A stretch of 64,000 bases of DNA from Viola odorata (taxonomy: Eukaryota > Streptophyta > Magnoliopsida > Malpighiales > Violaceae), in contig OY829537.1 of NCBI GenBank assembly GCA_963691705.1, positions 62,720,304 through 62,784,303 of the forward strand. Reading direction: 5' to 3'. Under the pieces are notes generated by a model, which saw only the letters and a program-made list of their open reading frames with translations, searched no databases and was not told the DNA's origin. Of this stretch, positions 21,089 to 31,045 are shown in pieces (the stretch's first letter is position 1; every line of letters starts with the position of its first letter). Position numbers and translations under genes: made by a program.

Positions 21089-21293
21089 ATGACGTTTTTA
21101 TTTCTTCTGTCGCTTTCCTTTCTTTATGTTTCCAGGATTATCGCGGGAGTAGGCCTTTCACTTGATGCAACCGCCTTTCGGTTTTCAGTCAGTAACTGTC
21201 TTCTCCCAAAAGACATTGATGACTGTCCACGCGTCCTTTCCCTTCTGCACGTGTTTTGTTTTCACAGGTTGTTCCTTTTTTAGGTTTAACCTT

Positions 21294-21300
21294 TATAAGG
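21294..21300 (+). promoter_or_regulatory. Orphaned TATA box of antisense gene aG3
   Basis: CTTTATAAGG sits 7 bp before the insertion point of element C. With C and one target copy removed in thought, the box would be about 197 bp from the aG3 ATG. In sister gene aG4 the TATA box is 174 bp from its ATG. The two arrangements agree well. Confidence 0.55.
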
Positions 21301-21306
21301 AGTTTA

Positions 21307-22305
21307 TGATGTGATCACGGACCCCTCCAAGATGGAACAATTTGGCATGAAGCCAAGAGGGCCGGTCACGAGCAGCCGATCCTTGCAAATGAGAATAAAT
21401 CATGCCCAAGGTCGAGGATCAAGTGCTAAATCTTCCCACTCCCAGTCACCAGGCCATGCTCACCCATCCCAAGGCCTTGACATCAAAAGCTCCATCCAAG
21501 ATCATATGCATGTCAGAATTGCGACGCATATTTGCCACCAGAATATGGACAAGCAAATGGAGTCTGATTTGAGAGAACATAGGCTTGATGGAAACTTCAA
21601 GCTATTAGCTTTCGTTTGGGACAAGTTTCAGGCCAATCGGACGGGTGGATCAAACGTTAAGCTCGTCGACATTTTAGCGCGCAGTGAGCACGAGCCTAGC
21701 GGCATGCCGCCAGGAATGTCCTACCTGGAGCGGCATACCGCCAAAAATGAATTAATTTGGTTGTCAAGAGAGCGGCATGCCGCCAGACATCAGAACTTAG
21801 GCGGATTTTGGGCTTTCAAGCCCTTTCTTTTGATGCACCTATAAATACCTCTTGTATTTCTTCATTTTAGCTTAGTTTAGACTTTGAGTGATATTTGTAA
21901 GTTGAGAGTACTCCTTAACCTATCACCTAGGTCACTAAACTCATCTCTTGTTCTTGGAGAAGGATTGCTTGAGTAGAGAACACTCCTCCCAATCCTCCTC
22001 CGGGAATTGTCTTGTAATCGAATTGCTACATTTTGGTGACTTAATCTACTGAAGTTTTCTTGCTGTTCTTGGTTTGATCTTCTACAAGTGTGCATTTGTT
22101 CATAAGCTTCCAATCCGTCCATCTAGCAACAATCATCATTCCGGGTAACATCATTTCCTTTTCTAATCTATTTCCTGTGCCAAATCCGTGTCTTGTGTGT
22201 AATTTCCTTGTCTTTCCTTCAAGTGTTGTAGTTAACTCCATCGGCTAGATCCTCTTTAAGCTCCATATATCATTCGGCTTACTTACACTAGGCCGGATCA
22301 TATCA
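21307..22305 (+). repeat. Element C 5' LTR
   Basis: It starts TGATGTGATCACGG and ends CCGGATCATATCA. TATAAATA is at 21840-21847. Upstream of it, between about 21705 and 21800, are three palindrome-like GCGGCATRCCGCC motifs. Confidence 0.93.
21700..21800. repeat. GCGGCATGCCGC palindromes upstream of the C LTR TATA box
   Basis: Three copies of the near-palindrome AGCGGCATGCCGCCAG/AGCGGCATACCGCCA occur within 100 bp, and an isolated AGGCGG follows. The 3' LTR has the same set at about 27396-27500. Their place 40-140 bp before the TATA box suggests a U3 regulatory role. Confidence 0.65.
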
Positions 22306-22307
22306 AG

Positions 22308-22319
22308 TGGTAGCGGAGC
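22308..22319 (+). promoter_or_regulatory. Element C primer binding site
   Basis: TGGTAGCGGAGC lies two bases after the LTR and is identical to the primer site of element A. Confidence 0.75.
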
Positions 22320-23695
22320 TTTTGGCGCCTTGGAGTTATTTGTGTTCTTCGTGTGTCACCTTTCATGATTAGCATGCTTGTGTTGTCAACTCGTTTTCTG
22401 ATTATCTTGGGTCAAAAAAAATGTCTAATGTTGCTGCCTAAATCAAGTGGTAATATGTGTGAATGTTTTGCCAACTTTTGCTAGCTTAAAAGATCAAAAT
22501 CTGAAAAGTGTGTTCTTGGTGTTCATCATTGTGTCTTGGTGTTCTTGCAATATTGTGTAAAAGGGAAAATTTTGATCCAAAAATCAGATTTAAAAGGCTA
22601 AAGCTAAATGTTTCCCTCTAAAATATTATTTTCCTTCACCAAAATGGCCAACAAAAGACACCTACCCTTCACTTCAAACTAGCAAGTGGCAAACATTCTC
22701 TCTTTTAAGGAGAATATTCCTAGACAAGTTGAAGACCTTCCCTTCCCATGCACATGTCTGTCCACTTCTTCTTCCTTGTGTCCAGCTGTCCTTTTCATTT
22801 TACTTGAGTCTTAAACCAAGTCCTAAACTCAAGTCTTAAACTCATTAAATCCTAAAGTTGAGTTTTAAACTTTTTGAGTCTTAAACTTAAATTTTCTTAA
22901 GTCCTAAACTTCCAAGTCTTTTTCTTTAAATTCTAAAACCTTTCCTTGAGTCTTTTATTCTTATGAGTCATTTTCTTTCCAGCCTTCCCTCCCTTTCCAA
23001 CGGAATTTCAAAATTTCTCCAAGAATTAAGATTGTCAACATTCTTGAAATTCTGAAATTTCTCTTCAATTATTTCTCTTGAGTCTTTGTAACCTTCTTGA
23101 GTCCGTTGTTGAGTCTTTCCTTCTTGTTCTAATCTCTTGAGTACTTGTGGTTGTTTGTGTATCACTAATTTGTGTATAAGTGATTAAAATTTTCGTGCTT
23201 ATTGTGGTGATGAACAAGGTGTGAATTTTTCATCCTAACTTTTCTTTCAAGCCTTTGTTTTCTTGCATTCCACTCCAGCGTTTTCTTGTGTTTTCAGCCG
23301 AATTTTTGCTTCTTTCTTGGCTGGAACTTGTACCGCTTTGTCTTAGGAGTGTGCATAATTAATTTTGTGTTTTAATTCAATCGTTTCCTATTTTCCGTGG
23401 GTCATATTCGGAAGCTACGCCAAGCTGTCCAGAATTTTTCCAGCAAACTGTTTTTGTGCTTCTTGTGTTCTTGCTTGTATAAATTCGTTGGGATAATCCT
23501 TGTGATTGAACTTGAGATTGCTAGCTTGAACATTGTCAAGACAAGCTTCAGTTTGAAGAAGAGTGAGAGCTTTGTGAGTACATTTTTTTTTGAGTGATTA
23601 AACACGAGTGTTTAAACACGTGAGGGAGAGATTATTTACTAACATCTATATATATATATATATATATATTTAGTTTGTTCAATTTTTCAGGTACA
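22320..23695 (+). other. Element C leader
   Basis: This long non-coding leader is rich in 'gagtcttaaa/cctaaactc' repeats between 22800 and 23130. It ends with a TA microsatellite (about 23647-23670) and a TTTTTCAGGTACA acceptor-like site just before the ATG at 23696. The donor is unknown. Confidence 0.5.
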
Positions 23696-25902
23696 ATGTC
23701 ACAAGATAGTGATTGTGAATCTTGTGACCAAGGAGAGATCTATGACGACGTTGATTCTCAACGCAATGACGATAGTGGTTATGAATCATACGGTGATGCT
23801 AGTGACCACTCCAATGATGATGAGAATTTTGAACCAAATGGTGACAGCGGTGATGAGTATAGCATTTGTAATGATGATGACGATGACGAAGACGAATATT
23901 TTCCAAGCCTTCATGTCTCAAGCTATGGCCTCGGTCCCTCCGAACAAGCCTTGGCCATGGCCCCTCTACTAGTGGTCGCAACCATCGAGATCACACCACT
24001 TTCCTCCATCGACAATTTCAACTTCCCATTTTTAGAGGAATGTCCTCTCCGGCAGAATTTATGGATTGGGAATGCCACCTTGTAGTAGTGTTCGACTGTC
24101 ACCAAATGTCCGAAAGAAAGAAAGCAAAACTTGCACTAAAGACGTTTGACGACAATGCCTATAATTGGTGGTGCCATGTGAGTTGCGGGAGAGAAAGGAG
24201 ACAAGTAGAGCCGATCATTACTTGGGCTAAAATGAGGCAAGTGATGCGCAAGCGATTTGTTCCTTCGCACTATCAACAGAAATTAGAAAGCGCTTTGCTC
24301 TCTATCCATCAAGGGACTAGGTCCTTGAAAGATTATTGTGATGAATTTGCTGACTTACTCATCCAGACCAACCTTAACGAACCTGTTTGTGAGGTCATGA
24401 GTAGATTTGAAAAAGGACTAAATACAGAGTACAAAAGTCAGCTTGGACTCTCTAACTTTGCTGACATACATGACATGATCTCCTTTGCCTACGAAATTGT
24501 TGCTCATGAGTCTTTGATGGAGCAAAACAGTCGCTCATCTCAAGGCTCCCTTAGTGACCAAAACTCTCCTTCTGCTACTGTTTTTGAGTTCAAACCTGAA
24601 GTGTTCCAATATGCTCACTTCACTCAACAACAACAACAACAAACCACTACACCCCAATCTTTGGAACCACATTCGACGATTGACCTTTTGGATGTGATTA
24701 GAAGGAATGTGGTTGAGCTTCACGCTATTTCTGTAAGGAAGAGAGAAAAACGTAAGGTTGAGGAAGAGAGAAAAAGAAGTGAGCGAGAGATAGAAGAAAA
24801 GGGAGAGTGTGGAGAGAAGAAAGTAAGAGATGAGGAAAATACACGGCATGAAAAAAGTAAGCATGCTAATGAGAGTGAGTGCAACCCCACCCGTGAGAAT
24901 GAGTTGAGTGAGCTTAATGAGCCAAATCAATTTCAAGTTTTTGACAACCTTTTGTTTGAATTGTATTTTGACAATCCGTTGTTTGAGCTTGAAATTGAGG
25001 AAAAAGAAAGAGAACAAAACAGCCCCCATGAAAGAAGTGAGCATGGGTTGAGAGAGTGTGAGCAAAACAGCCCGCATGAAAAGAATGAGCATGCGAGAGA
25101 GAAACACACACATGAGAGGAGTGAATATACAGAAAAATTGAGAGAAGAAAGTGAGGAAAAGAAACAAACTGAATTTGTGGAAGCTATTGATCCAATAAGT
25201 GTGCCTTTGTGCAATGAGGATCAATTAGTTCACCCTAACCTTAATGATTCTTTTCCTACTGCTTGTGTATCTTTCTTGCAGGAAATTCCAGTGGGTTATC
25301 ACAACCATACGCGCCCGAATGTTCCAAGGAACAAAGGTGGATTCAAACCAACAATCCTAGGAGGTATCGGAAGCTTAATTGCTCAACAATGGTGCTCCCA
25401 ACGGCAAGGCCTTGAGGTAAACCATCACTACCTTTCCGCTTTGTCCAATGGGTATGTTTTCATTCCCTTTTTAAATGCTCAATTGTTTGAGGTTGTCCAA
25501 TTCACTCATCTTTATTCACATGATGAAAATTTTCATGACAAACATTTATCATGTGGTAAGGAACCATTTTTGCATTTCGTTGAGCATGCTCCTTTTGCTT
25601 GTGTTTTTGAAAACCACTTCGGTACGAATTTTATTACATGCACCAAAAATCTTGTCGTACCCTTCATCAATCATGAATCTTCTTGGTTTGAGCATGAAAC
25701 TTACTTGTGTGAAAATTTTGGGGTATTTGTTAAAACTCCTCATTTGCATTTCATCAAGCATGACCCTTTCTTGCTCAAACGTGCTAATTTTTGTAAATTG
25801 TCGGATAGAATGTATAAATTATTTGAATGTTGTTTAGACGTAGAATCTATGATTAATTTGCATGAAACATGGAAACAATTCTTTTGCTTCAACTTGTCGT
25901 AA
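23696..25902 (+). pseudogene. gag: Element C gag-like gene with one frameshift
   Basis: The ATG at 23696 opens a very acidic N-terminus (Asp/Asn/Ser rich to about 23900). A frameshift near 24035 moves the frame to the gag core at 24040-24520: SSPAEFMDWECHLV, NAYNWWCHV, MRKRFVPSHYQQKL, IHQGTRSLKDYCDEFA, FEKGLNTEY. This is a Retrotrans_gag-type domain. No CCHC zinc knuckle follows. Instead there is a Gln run, then a Glu/Lys/Arg-rich charged stretch (about 24730-25160) likely to be helical, then a His/Cys/Phe-rich C-terminal part (about 25300-25900) that I cannot assign. The second frame is open for 620 codons, so selection or recent origin is likely. Confidence 0.8.
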
Positions 25903-25929
25903 TTTTCTTGGTCAAAATGTTGCAATGAA

Positions 25930-26960
25930 TTGCTTTTCCCTTTGAGCCAATTATCTATGATTCCGATGTGTAGTATGCGGGCGTGTGAAGCCCAATTCTC
26001 GTGGCTAATTATCATTAGTCAAATTGACAAGGAAAACCCATCCTTGTTCCGACATGAAAATTTGTGCTTCTTTGAGTATACCCTACATGAAGTGCTTATG
26101 TGTGACATGTCTTGGAATACCATGAATATGTTGTATGTTGAGAGACAATAAATTTTTGAACTAGATTTGTTGAGGACTAATTGGTTCAATTCTTATGAAA
26201 ATATGTGTTATCTCTTGCTGAACTTGTTTGGTATTTCCAAGTGTATTGTGCCTTCTTGTAGAGCCCAATTTTCTTGGCCTAATTGTCGCAAGAAATTGTA
26301 TTCCTTTTTGTGTAGATTATTAGGCATTCCACAACATTTTGTGCATGGGCGTGTGGCCCAATTCTCTTGGCTGATCCTTATAAGTTATCTTGAGAAAATA
26401 CACCAGCGTCTATGTTGTTTAATAATTTGTAATACTATGTGCATCCTTAACATTGTCTTGAAGCCTAGTGTGTATAAAGATGAAATGGATGTGCATGTTT
26501 TTGAAATGGATGAATTGTGCTTCCGTAATTGTAGCCTACTTGAATTACTTGAATGTGTCTTGCCTTTAAATACCATGAACATGCTGTGTATTAGGAGAAC
26601 ACAAGCGCTTGGACCGACTTTGTCAAGAATTAGTTGGTTTAATTCTTACAAGAATTTCTGTTTCCTCTTGCGGAATTTGTTTGGTATTTTCAAGTGCATT
26701 GTGCTTGTGTGTAGTGCTCAATTCTCTTGGCTTAACATTGTGAGTCGAATAGAGAAGATAATTCATCCTGAATGTTGTTCAATGATTTGTGACGCCATCC
26801 GCATTTTACATAACATTTTAAGAAACGATGTGCATCAATGTGCTATTAATGTTGTTGACTCTTCCTTGGACCAACCTATGCTTAAGCATGCGCGATTGCG
26901 CCTCTTGGGTCTCTCACCTTTGTTTGCAAGTGTTTTTAAGTGTGCATGTGAGAAGGTTGA
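25930..26960 (+). repeat. Degenerate AQFSWL-coding repeats of element C
   Basis: A unit of roughly 450 bp recurs about two and a half times. Each carries a segment coding C-x-AQFSWL (near 25990, 26263, 26355 and 26717), a WFNSYxNxC..LLxNLFGI segment (26182 and 26635) and an NTMNML segment (26130 and 26572). Most of it is open in one frame from 26167 onward, giving a Cys- and Leu-rich product that ends with DSRTNPFEGKE at the polypurine tract. I know no family for it. It occupies the place of pol. Confidence 0.6.
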
Positions 26961-26988
26961 AGTAAGGGATTCGAGGACGAATCCTTTC

Positions 26989-27000
26989 GAAGGGAAAGAG
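26989..27000 (+). promoter_or_regulatory. Element C polypurine tract
   Basis: GAAGGGAAAGAG lies just before the 3' LTR (27003). It also encodes part of SRTNPFEGKE, parallel to the coding polypurine tract of element A. Confidence 0.75.
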
Positions 27001-27002
27001 TT

Positions 27003-27999
27003 TAATATAATCACGGACCCCTCCAAGATGGAACAATTTGGCATGAAGCCAAGAGGGCCGGTCACGAGCAGCCGATCCTTGCAAATGAGAATAAATCATG
27101 CCCAAGGTCGAGGATCGAGTGCTAAATCTTCCCAATCCCAGTCACCAGGCCATGCTCACCCATCCCAAGGCCTTGACATCAAAAGCTCCATCCAAGATCC
27201 TATGCATGTCAGAATTGCGACGCATATTTGCCACCAGAATATGGACAAGCAAATGGAGTCTGATTTGAGAGAACATAGGCTTGATGGAAACTTCAAGCTT
27301 TTAGCTTTCGTTTGGGACAAGTTTTAGGCCAATCGGACGGGTGGATCAAAAGTTAAGCTCGTCGACATTTTAGCGCGCAGTGAGAACGAGCCTAGCGGCA
27401 TGCCGCCAGGAATGTCCTACCTGGAGTGGCATACCGCCAGAAATGAATTAATTTGGTTGTCAAGAGAGCGGCATGCCGCCAGACATCAGAACTTAGGCGG
27501 ATTTTGGGCTTTCAAGCCCTTTCTTTTGATGCACCTATAAATACCTCTTGTATTTCTTCATTTTAGCTTAGTTTAGACTTTGAGTGATATTTGTAAGTTG
27601 AGAGTACTCCTTAACCTATCACCTAGGTCACTAAACTCATCTCTTGTTCTTGGAGAAGGATTGCTTGAGTAGAGAACACTCCTCCCAATCCTCCTCCGGG
27701 AATTATCTTGTAATCGAATTGCTACATTTTGGTGACTTAATCTACTGAAGTTTTCTTGCTGTTCTTGGTTTGATCTTCTACAAGTGTGCATTTGTTCATA
27801 AGCTTCCAATCCGTCCATCTAGCAATAATCATCATTCCGGGTAACATCATTTCCTTTTCTAATCTATTTCCGCTGCCAAATCCGTGTCTTGTGTGTAATT
27901 TCCTTGTCTTTCCTTCAAGTGTTGTAGTTAACTCCATCGGCTAGATCCTCTTTAAGCTCCATATATCATTTGGCTTACTTACACTAGGCCGGATCATAT
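27003..27999 (+). repeat. Element C 3' LTR
   Basis: It begins TAATATAATCACGG where the 5' LTR has TGATGTGATCACGG, that is, three G-to-A changes including the terminal TG. It ends CCGGATCATATCA. A TATA box at 27536-27543 points toward antisense gene aG3. Confidence 0.92.
27536..27543 (+). promoter_or_regulatory. TATA box in the C 3' LTR, upstream of aG3
   Basis: TATAAATA on the plus strand lies about 650 bp before the aG3 ATG with no other element between. It could now drive aG3. Confidence 0.5.
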
Positions 28000-28188
28000 C
28001 AGTTTATTCTTCTCTTTTAGTACTTTCTGCTAATATTTTGAAATTCTTCGTATTTCCTTTCTTCTGTGCTTCTTTCTTCTCGAGGGATTTTACTGCAATT
28101 GCTTCGCCGGTGCCGACGACCGATTCACTAGTTCTCTGCTCCAGGTATTTTGTTTCTCTATTGCCATAGCTTTACTTTCCCTTCCATT

Positions 28189-30429
28189 ATGTCTTGCGCT
28201 AGGCCTTCTGCAATTATCGAAAATCCTTTAGATCCCGAAGTCAGGAGAGCTCGTAGTGTTTTTGATTGTAATGAGGTTTTGAGGGCTGAGTTGGAGGAGA
28301 ACGGTATCACTTTTCCCACGGGATATCGCCCCTTTGTCCCCTTGAAGGATATTCGGCTTACTGATGCCATATGGGGGACGTTCCGGTTGGTTTATTTCAA
28401 GATGTTTACCTACGGGTTTCGTCTTCCGCTTCATACTTCTCTGTTGAAACTACTAGACCACTACGATCTCAATCCTGTTCAAATAACTCCGCCTTCCTGG
28501 TGTGGGTTTTACGCCTTTCTTCGTTCGTGTGAGATAAAGCATATTTTCGCTCCATCGCTCGATCTATTCTGCACATTTTTCACCCTGAGGAGCCATAACT
28601 GCTTAGTGGATATTACCCCAAGATGGAACGATGCTCTTGTTCGGTTTTTCTGGCAGAATTTTCAAGGTTTCGAAGAGAACGTGGACAACTGGAAAAATGG
28701 TTTCTTCACCCTTCGCTTGCCCTCTCGGTTTTGGCGTGGTGGTTTCAACCGAAAGATTACTAGTGCCGCTTGGCGAGAACCGGATGAGTTGTCTAGTATG
28801 GACGTATCCCATGTTAACGCCTTATTAGAAATAGAAGGGCCTTTCCGCATTCGGGAATTTGCTCGGTTCAGGCCTTTGTCAGAATGTGTCGTTGGTGAGT
28901 TTTTTTTTTATCGCCTTATCGCTTCGACTTTCTTGTCATACTAAAATATTTCATTGGCAGGTAACGCTGAGGGTCGATCTTCCAAGGAAAGGGACATTCC
29001 TCTAAACGTGGTGCCGCTTCAAACATTACCTCATTCTCCTCCACCCGAAGGCTCTAATCGTCCACCTATTCCGCAGCGAGGAAGGAGAAACAAAACCATC
29101 GCGACACGTAACACATCTGCCCGACCTTCTCGTTTCCTTGAGAATTGGCTACCAGCTCGTGGTAAGGGTGTGGCCCCAAGTGATCCTGTGATTGAAGAGG
29201 TTGACAGTGACAGTGGAAGCATGGATACTAGTTCCGAGCTGTGTCATGCTACCCTTGCCCAACGGATGAAACTTAGGTCCAGAAAAAGTGCTCCCTCGGC
29301 GGAGTCAACCGAGGACGATAGCGAAGAGATGGCTGCCGAAACGGAGCGTCTCGTAAAGAGAGTTCGCAAAGAGAAATCTGACCCACTAGTTCCTTCCGAG
29401 GAGAACATCAATGGGGTTCCTTCCGAGGAGGTTAACGCCTCGCACGATACGGGTTCCTTGCTAGTGACGGAAGTTACCAAGGTGCCCTCTGCCATTCCTC
29501 CCAAGGTTAACGAGGCTCCGGCAGCGGTGGGATCTCCCTTGGTGTCTGGCGGTCTTGGCTCCCCTATTCGCTCCTTTATCCCAAATGTGAGTTTACCAAC
29601 TCCGAATCCCCTTGCTCCTTCCCCGCGGAAGCCTCAACCCTTATTTCTTTCTTCGATTTCGGGCATTGGTGATTCTGTAAAAAATTACTCTCCTCCTTAC
29701 ATCGCCAATCTCTCTCCTCAAGGTCCCCAAGGCCCTATCGCTTATCAGCTGGACTTGTCTTCCCTTGGCACCGACGATCTCCGTGCTTTAGGGGTATCGG
29801 ACCCGTCATCGCGAGAGGAACCAGTGGGCCCAATAGTGGGGCAAATGTTTACTTCTTCGAAGGACAAAGAAGAGTTCTTGTTGCGTTCTCCCGACGTACG
29901 CCATTCACGTCTTCTGACCGACATGCTGGCCTGCTTCCGCGAGTTAAACTACTTTTTCAAGGATCATCGTGACAAGGTTCGACCTTCTCTTGATTTAAAG
30001 GGAGAATTAGATGCTGCTTTAGGGAAGGTAACGGAGCTGTCGCAGCTTCAAGAGCGGACCCAGGCGGAGTTGGACGACTGTCGCGCTGAGCTTGCTCGAG
30101 AAAGATCAAAAGGGAAAGCTAAGATAGACCTTCTGGAGGCGGAATTGGTGGTAGCTGACAGAAAGAATATCTTCCTTCGCGAAGAGATAACATCTCGTGA
30201 TGCGGATTTGGCCAAAGTGCCTTCAAAGGTATCCTGGTGGAAGAACAAGACCATGGATATTTGTATTGCTGAATTTATGAGTCTCTATCGCCAGGGAACT
30301 GTTGACTCGTCAGTGCTGACCGATTACGCTTCCAAGAGACTGAAGGATTTGGGCGAAGGTGAGAGAGATCTTCCTTCTTCTGGAGAGCAGCGGAGGAAGG
30401 GTGATCGCGATGCCAGCGAGGGCCCATGA
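28189..30429 (+). CDS. Antisense gene aG3, putative gypsy-type transposon (Transposase_28-like) protein
   Basis: The first ATG with good spacing is at 28189 (MSCARPSAIIENP). Exon 1 ends at 28894, an intron of 66 bp runs 28895-28960 (GTGAGT...TTGGCAG, with TACTAAAA as branch site), and exon 2 ends at 30429, giving 724 residues. The intron is phase 1 and contains an in-frame stop. The N-terminal domain (about residues 40-235: FPTGYRPFVPLKDIRLTDA, FKMFTYGFRLPLHTSLLKLL, WCGFYAFLRSCE) resembles plant proteins labelled 'putative gypsy-type transposon' (Pfam Transposase_28). Then come a Ser/Pro-rich disordered part and a coiled coil (about residues 600-680). Function is unknown; no DDE motif was seen. 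Its tandem sister is aG4. Confidence 0.75.
28895..28960 (+). other. Intron of aG3
   Basis: The donor is GTTGGTGAGT, the acceptor TTCATTGGCAG, and TACTAAAA lies about 20 bases before the acceptor. Without splicing the frame meets a TAA near 28943. aG4 has its first intron in the matching place and the same phase. Confidence 0.7.
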
Positions 30430-30871
30430 TTAATCGGGGTCGCTCCCTTTAGAAGGTTTTCCGCTTATTTGCTTCTTTGTCTTGTAATAACGCCTTGCTG
30501 TGCGACAATACTTGTGTTTGATTGCTATTTGATTTTTATTTCGCCTTTCCGCGTTGACCCAACGCTATTCTTTTTAATCAACGCCATCTTGCGTTATCTC
30601 CTTTCATGTGATATCGCTATTGTTTTTCCCCAGAGATAGTACCTTCTTTTCAGAGCATTTAATGCTTGCTATCCCTTCCTTAGAAAAGTCGTGATTGTGC
30701 AGGCACACGTGTCTATTTCTTCCAGCGCCACGGGCTAGCGTGCTTGAGAACTTTGCCTAAATCGAGGCATTGTAGCGCTTTTCTAGGATTGCACTCATTA
30801 CTTGAGTCTGTTCTTTATGCCGCTTCTACGCAACGACTGCGACATTCGTCGTTTCGTTTGATCATTAGGGT
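30430..30871. other. Spacer between aG3 and aG4
   Basis: No coding region was seen. It should hold the 3' end of aG3 and the upstream promoter of aG4. No clear AATAAA follows aG3. Confidence 0.4.
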
Positions 30872-30878
30872 TATAAAA
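30872..30878 (+). promoter_or_regulatory. TATA box of antisense gene aG4
   Basis: GGGTTATAAAACCC contains TATAAAA, 174 bp before the aG4 ATG. Confidence 0.6.
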
Positions 30879-31045
30879 CCCAATATTTATTCTTTTCACT
30901 TTTCTTTTATCATCCCGCTTTCTCATATTTTCTTTTAGCCGTCTCATTTTCTCCCTACTATTCAGGGCCCTTTGAAGTGCTTTTCTCTGAAGGTATTTCC
31001 TTTCTCTTCCATCATCTTCTTCATCTTTTAATTCTTTATTCTGCC

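Larger units (their letters stand above)
21307..27999 (+). mobile_element. Element C: pol-less Ty3/gypsy element (gag only)
   Basis: LTRs 21307-22305 and 27003-27999 are flanked by a perfect target duplication GTTTA (21302-21306 and 28000-28004). The inside has a primer site, a leader, a gag-like gene and a repeated Cys-rich region, but no protease, RT, RNase H or integrase. This fits the published idea of gag-only non-autonomous LTR elements (TR-GAG). The LTRs differ at about 17 sites in 1 kb by eye. It inserted into B, between the TATA box and frame of antisense gene aG3. Confidence 0.92.
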
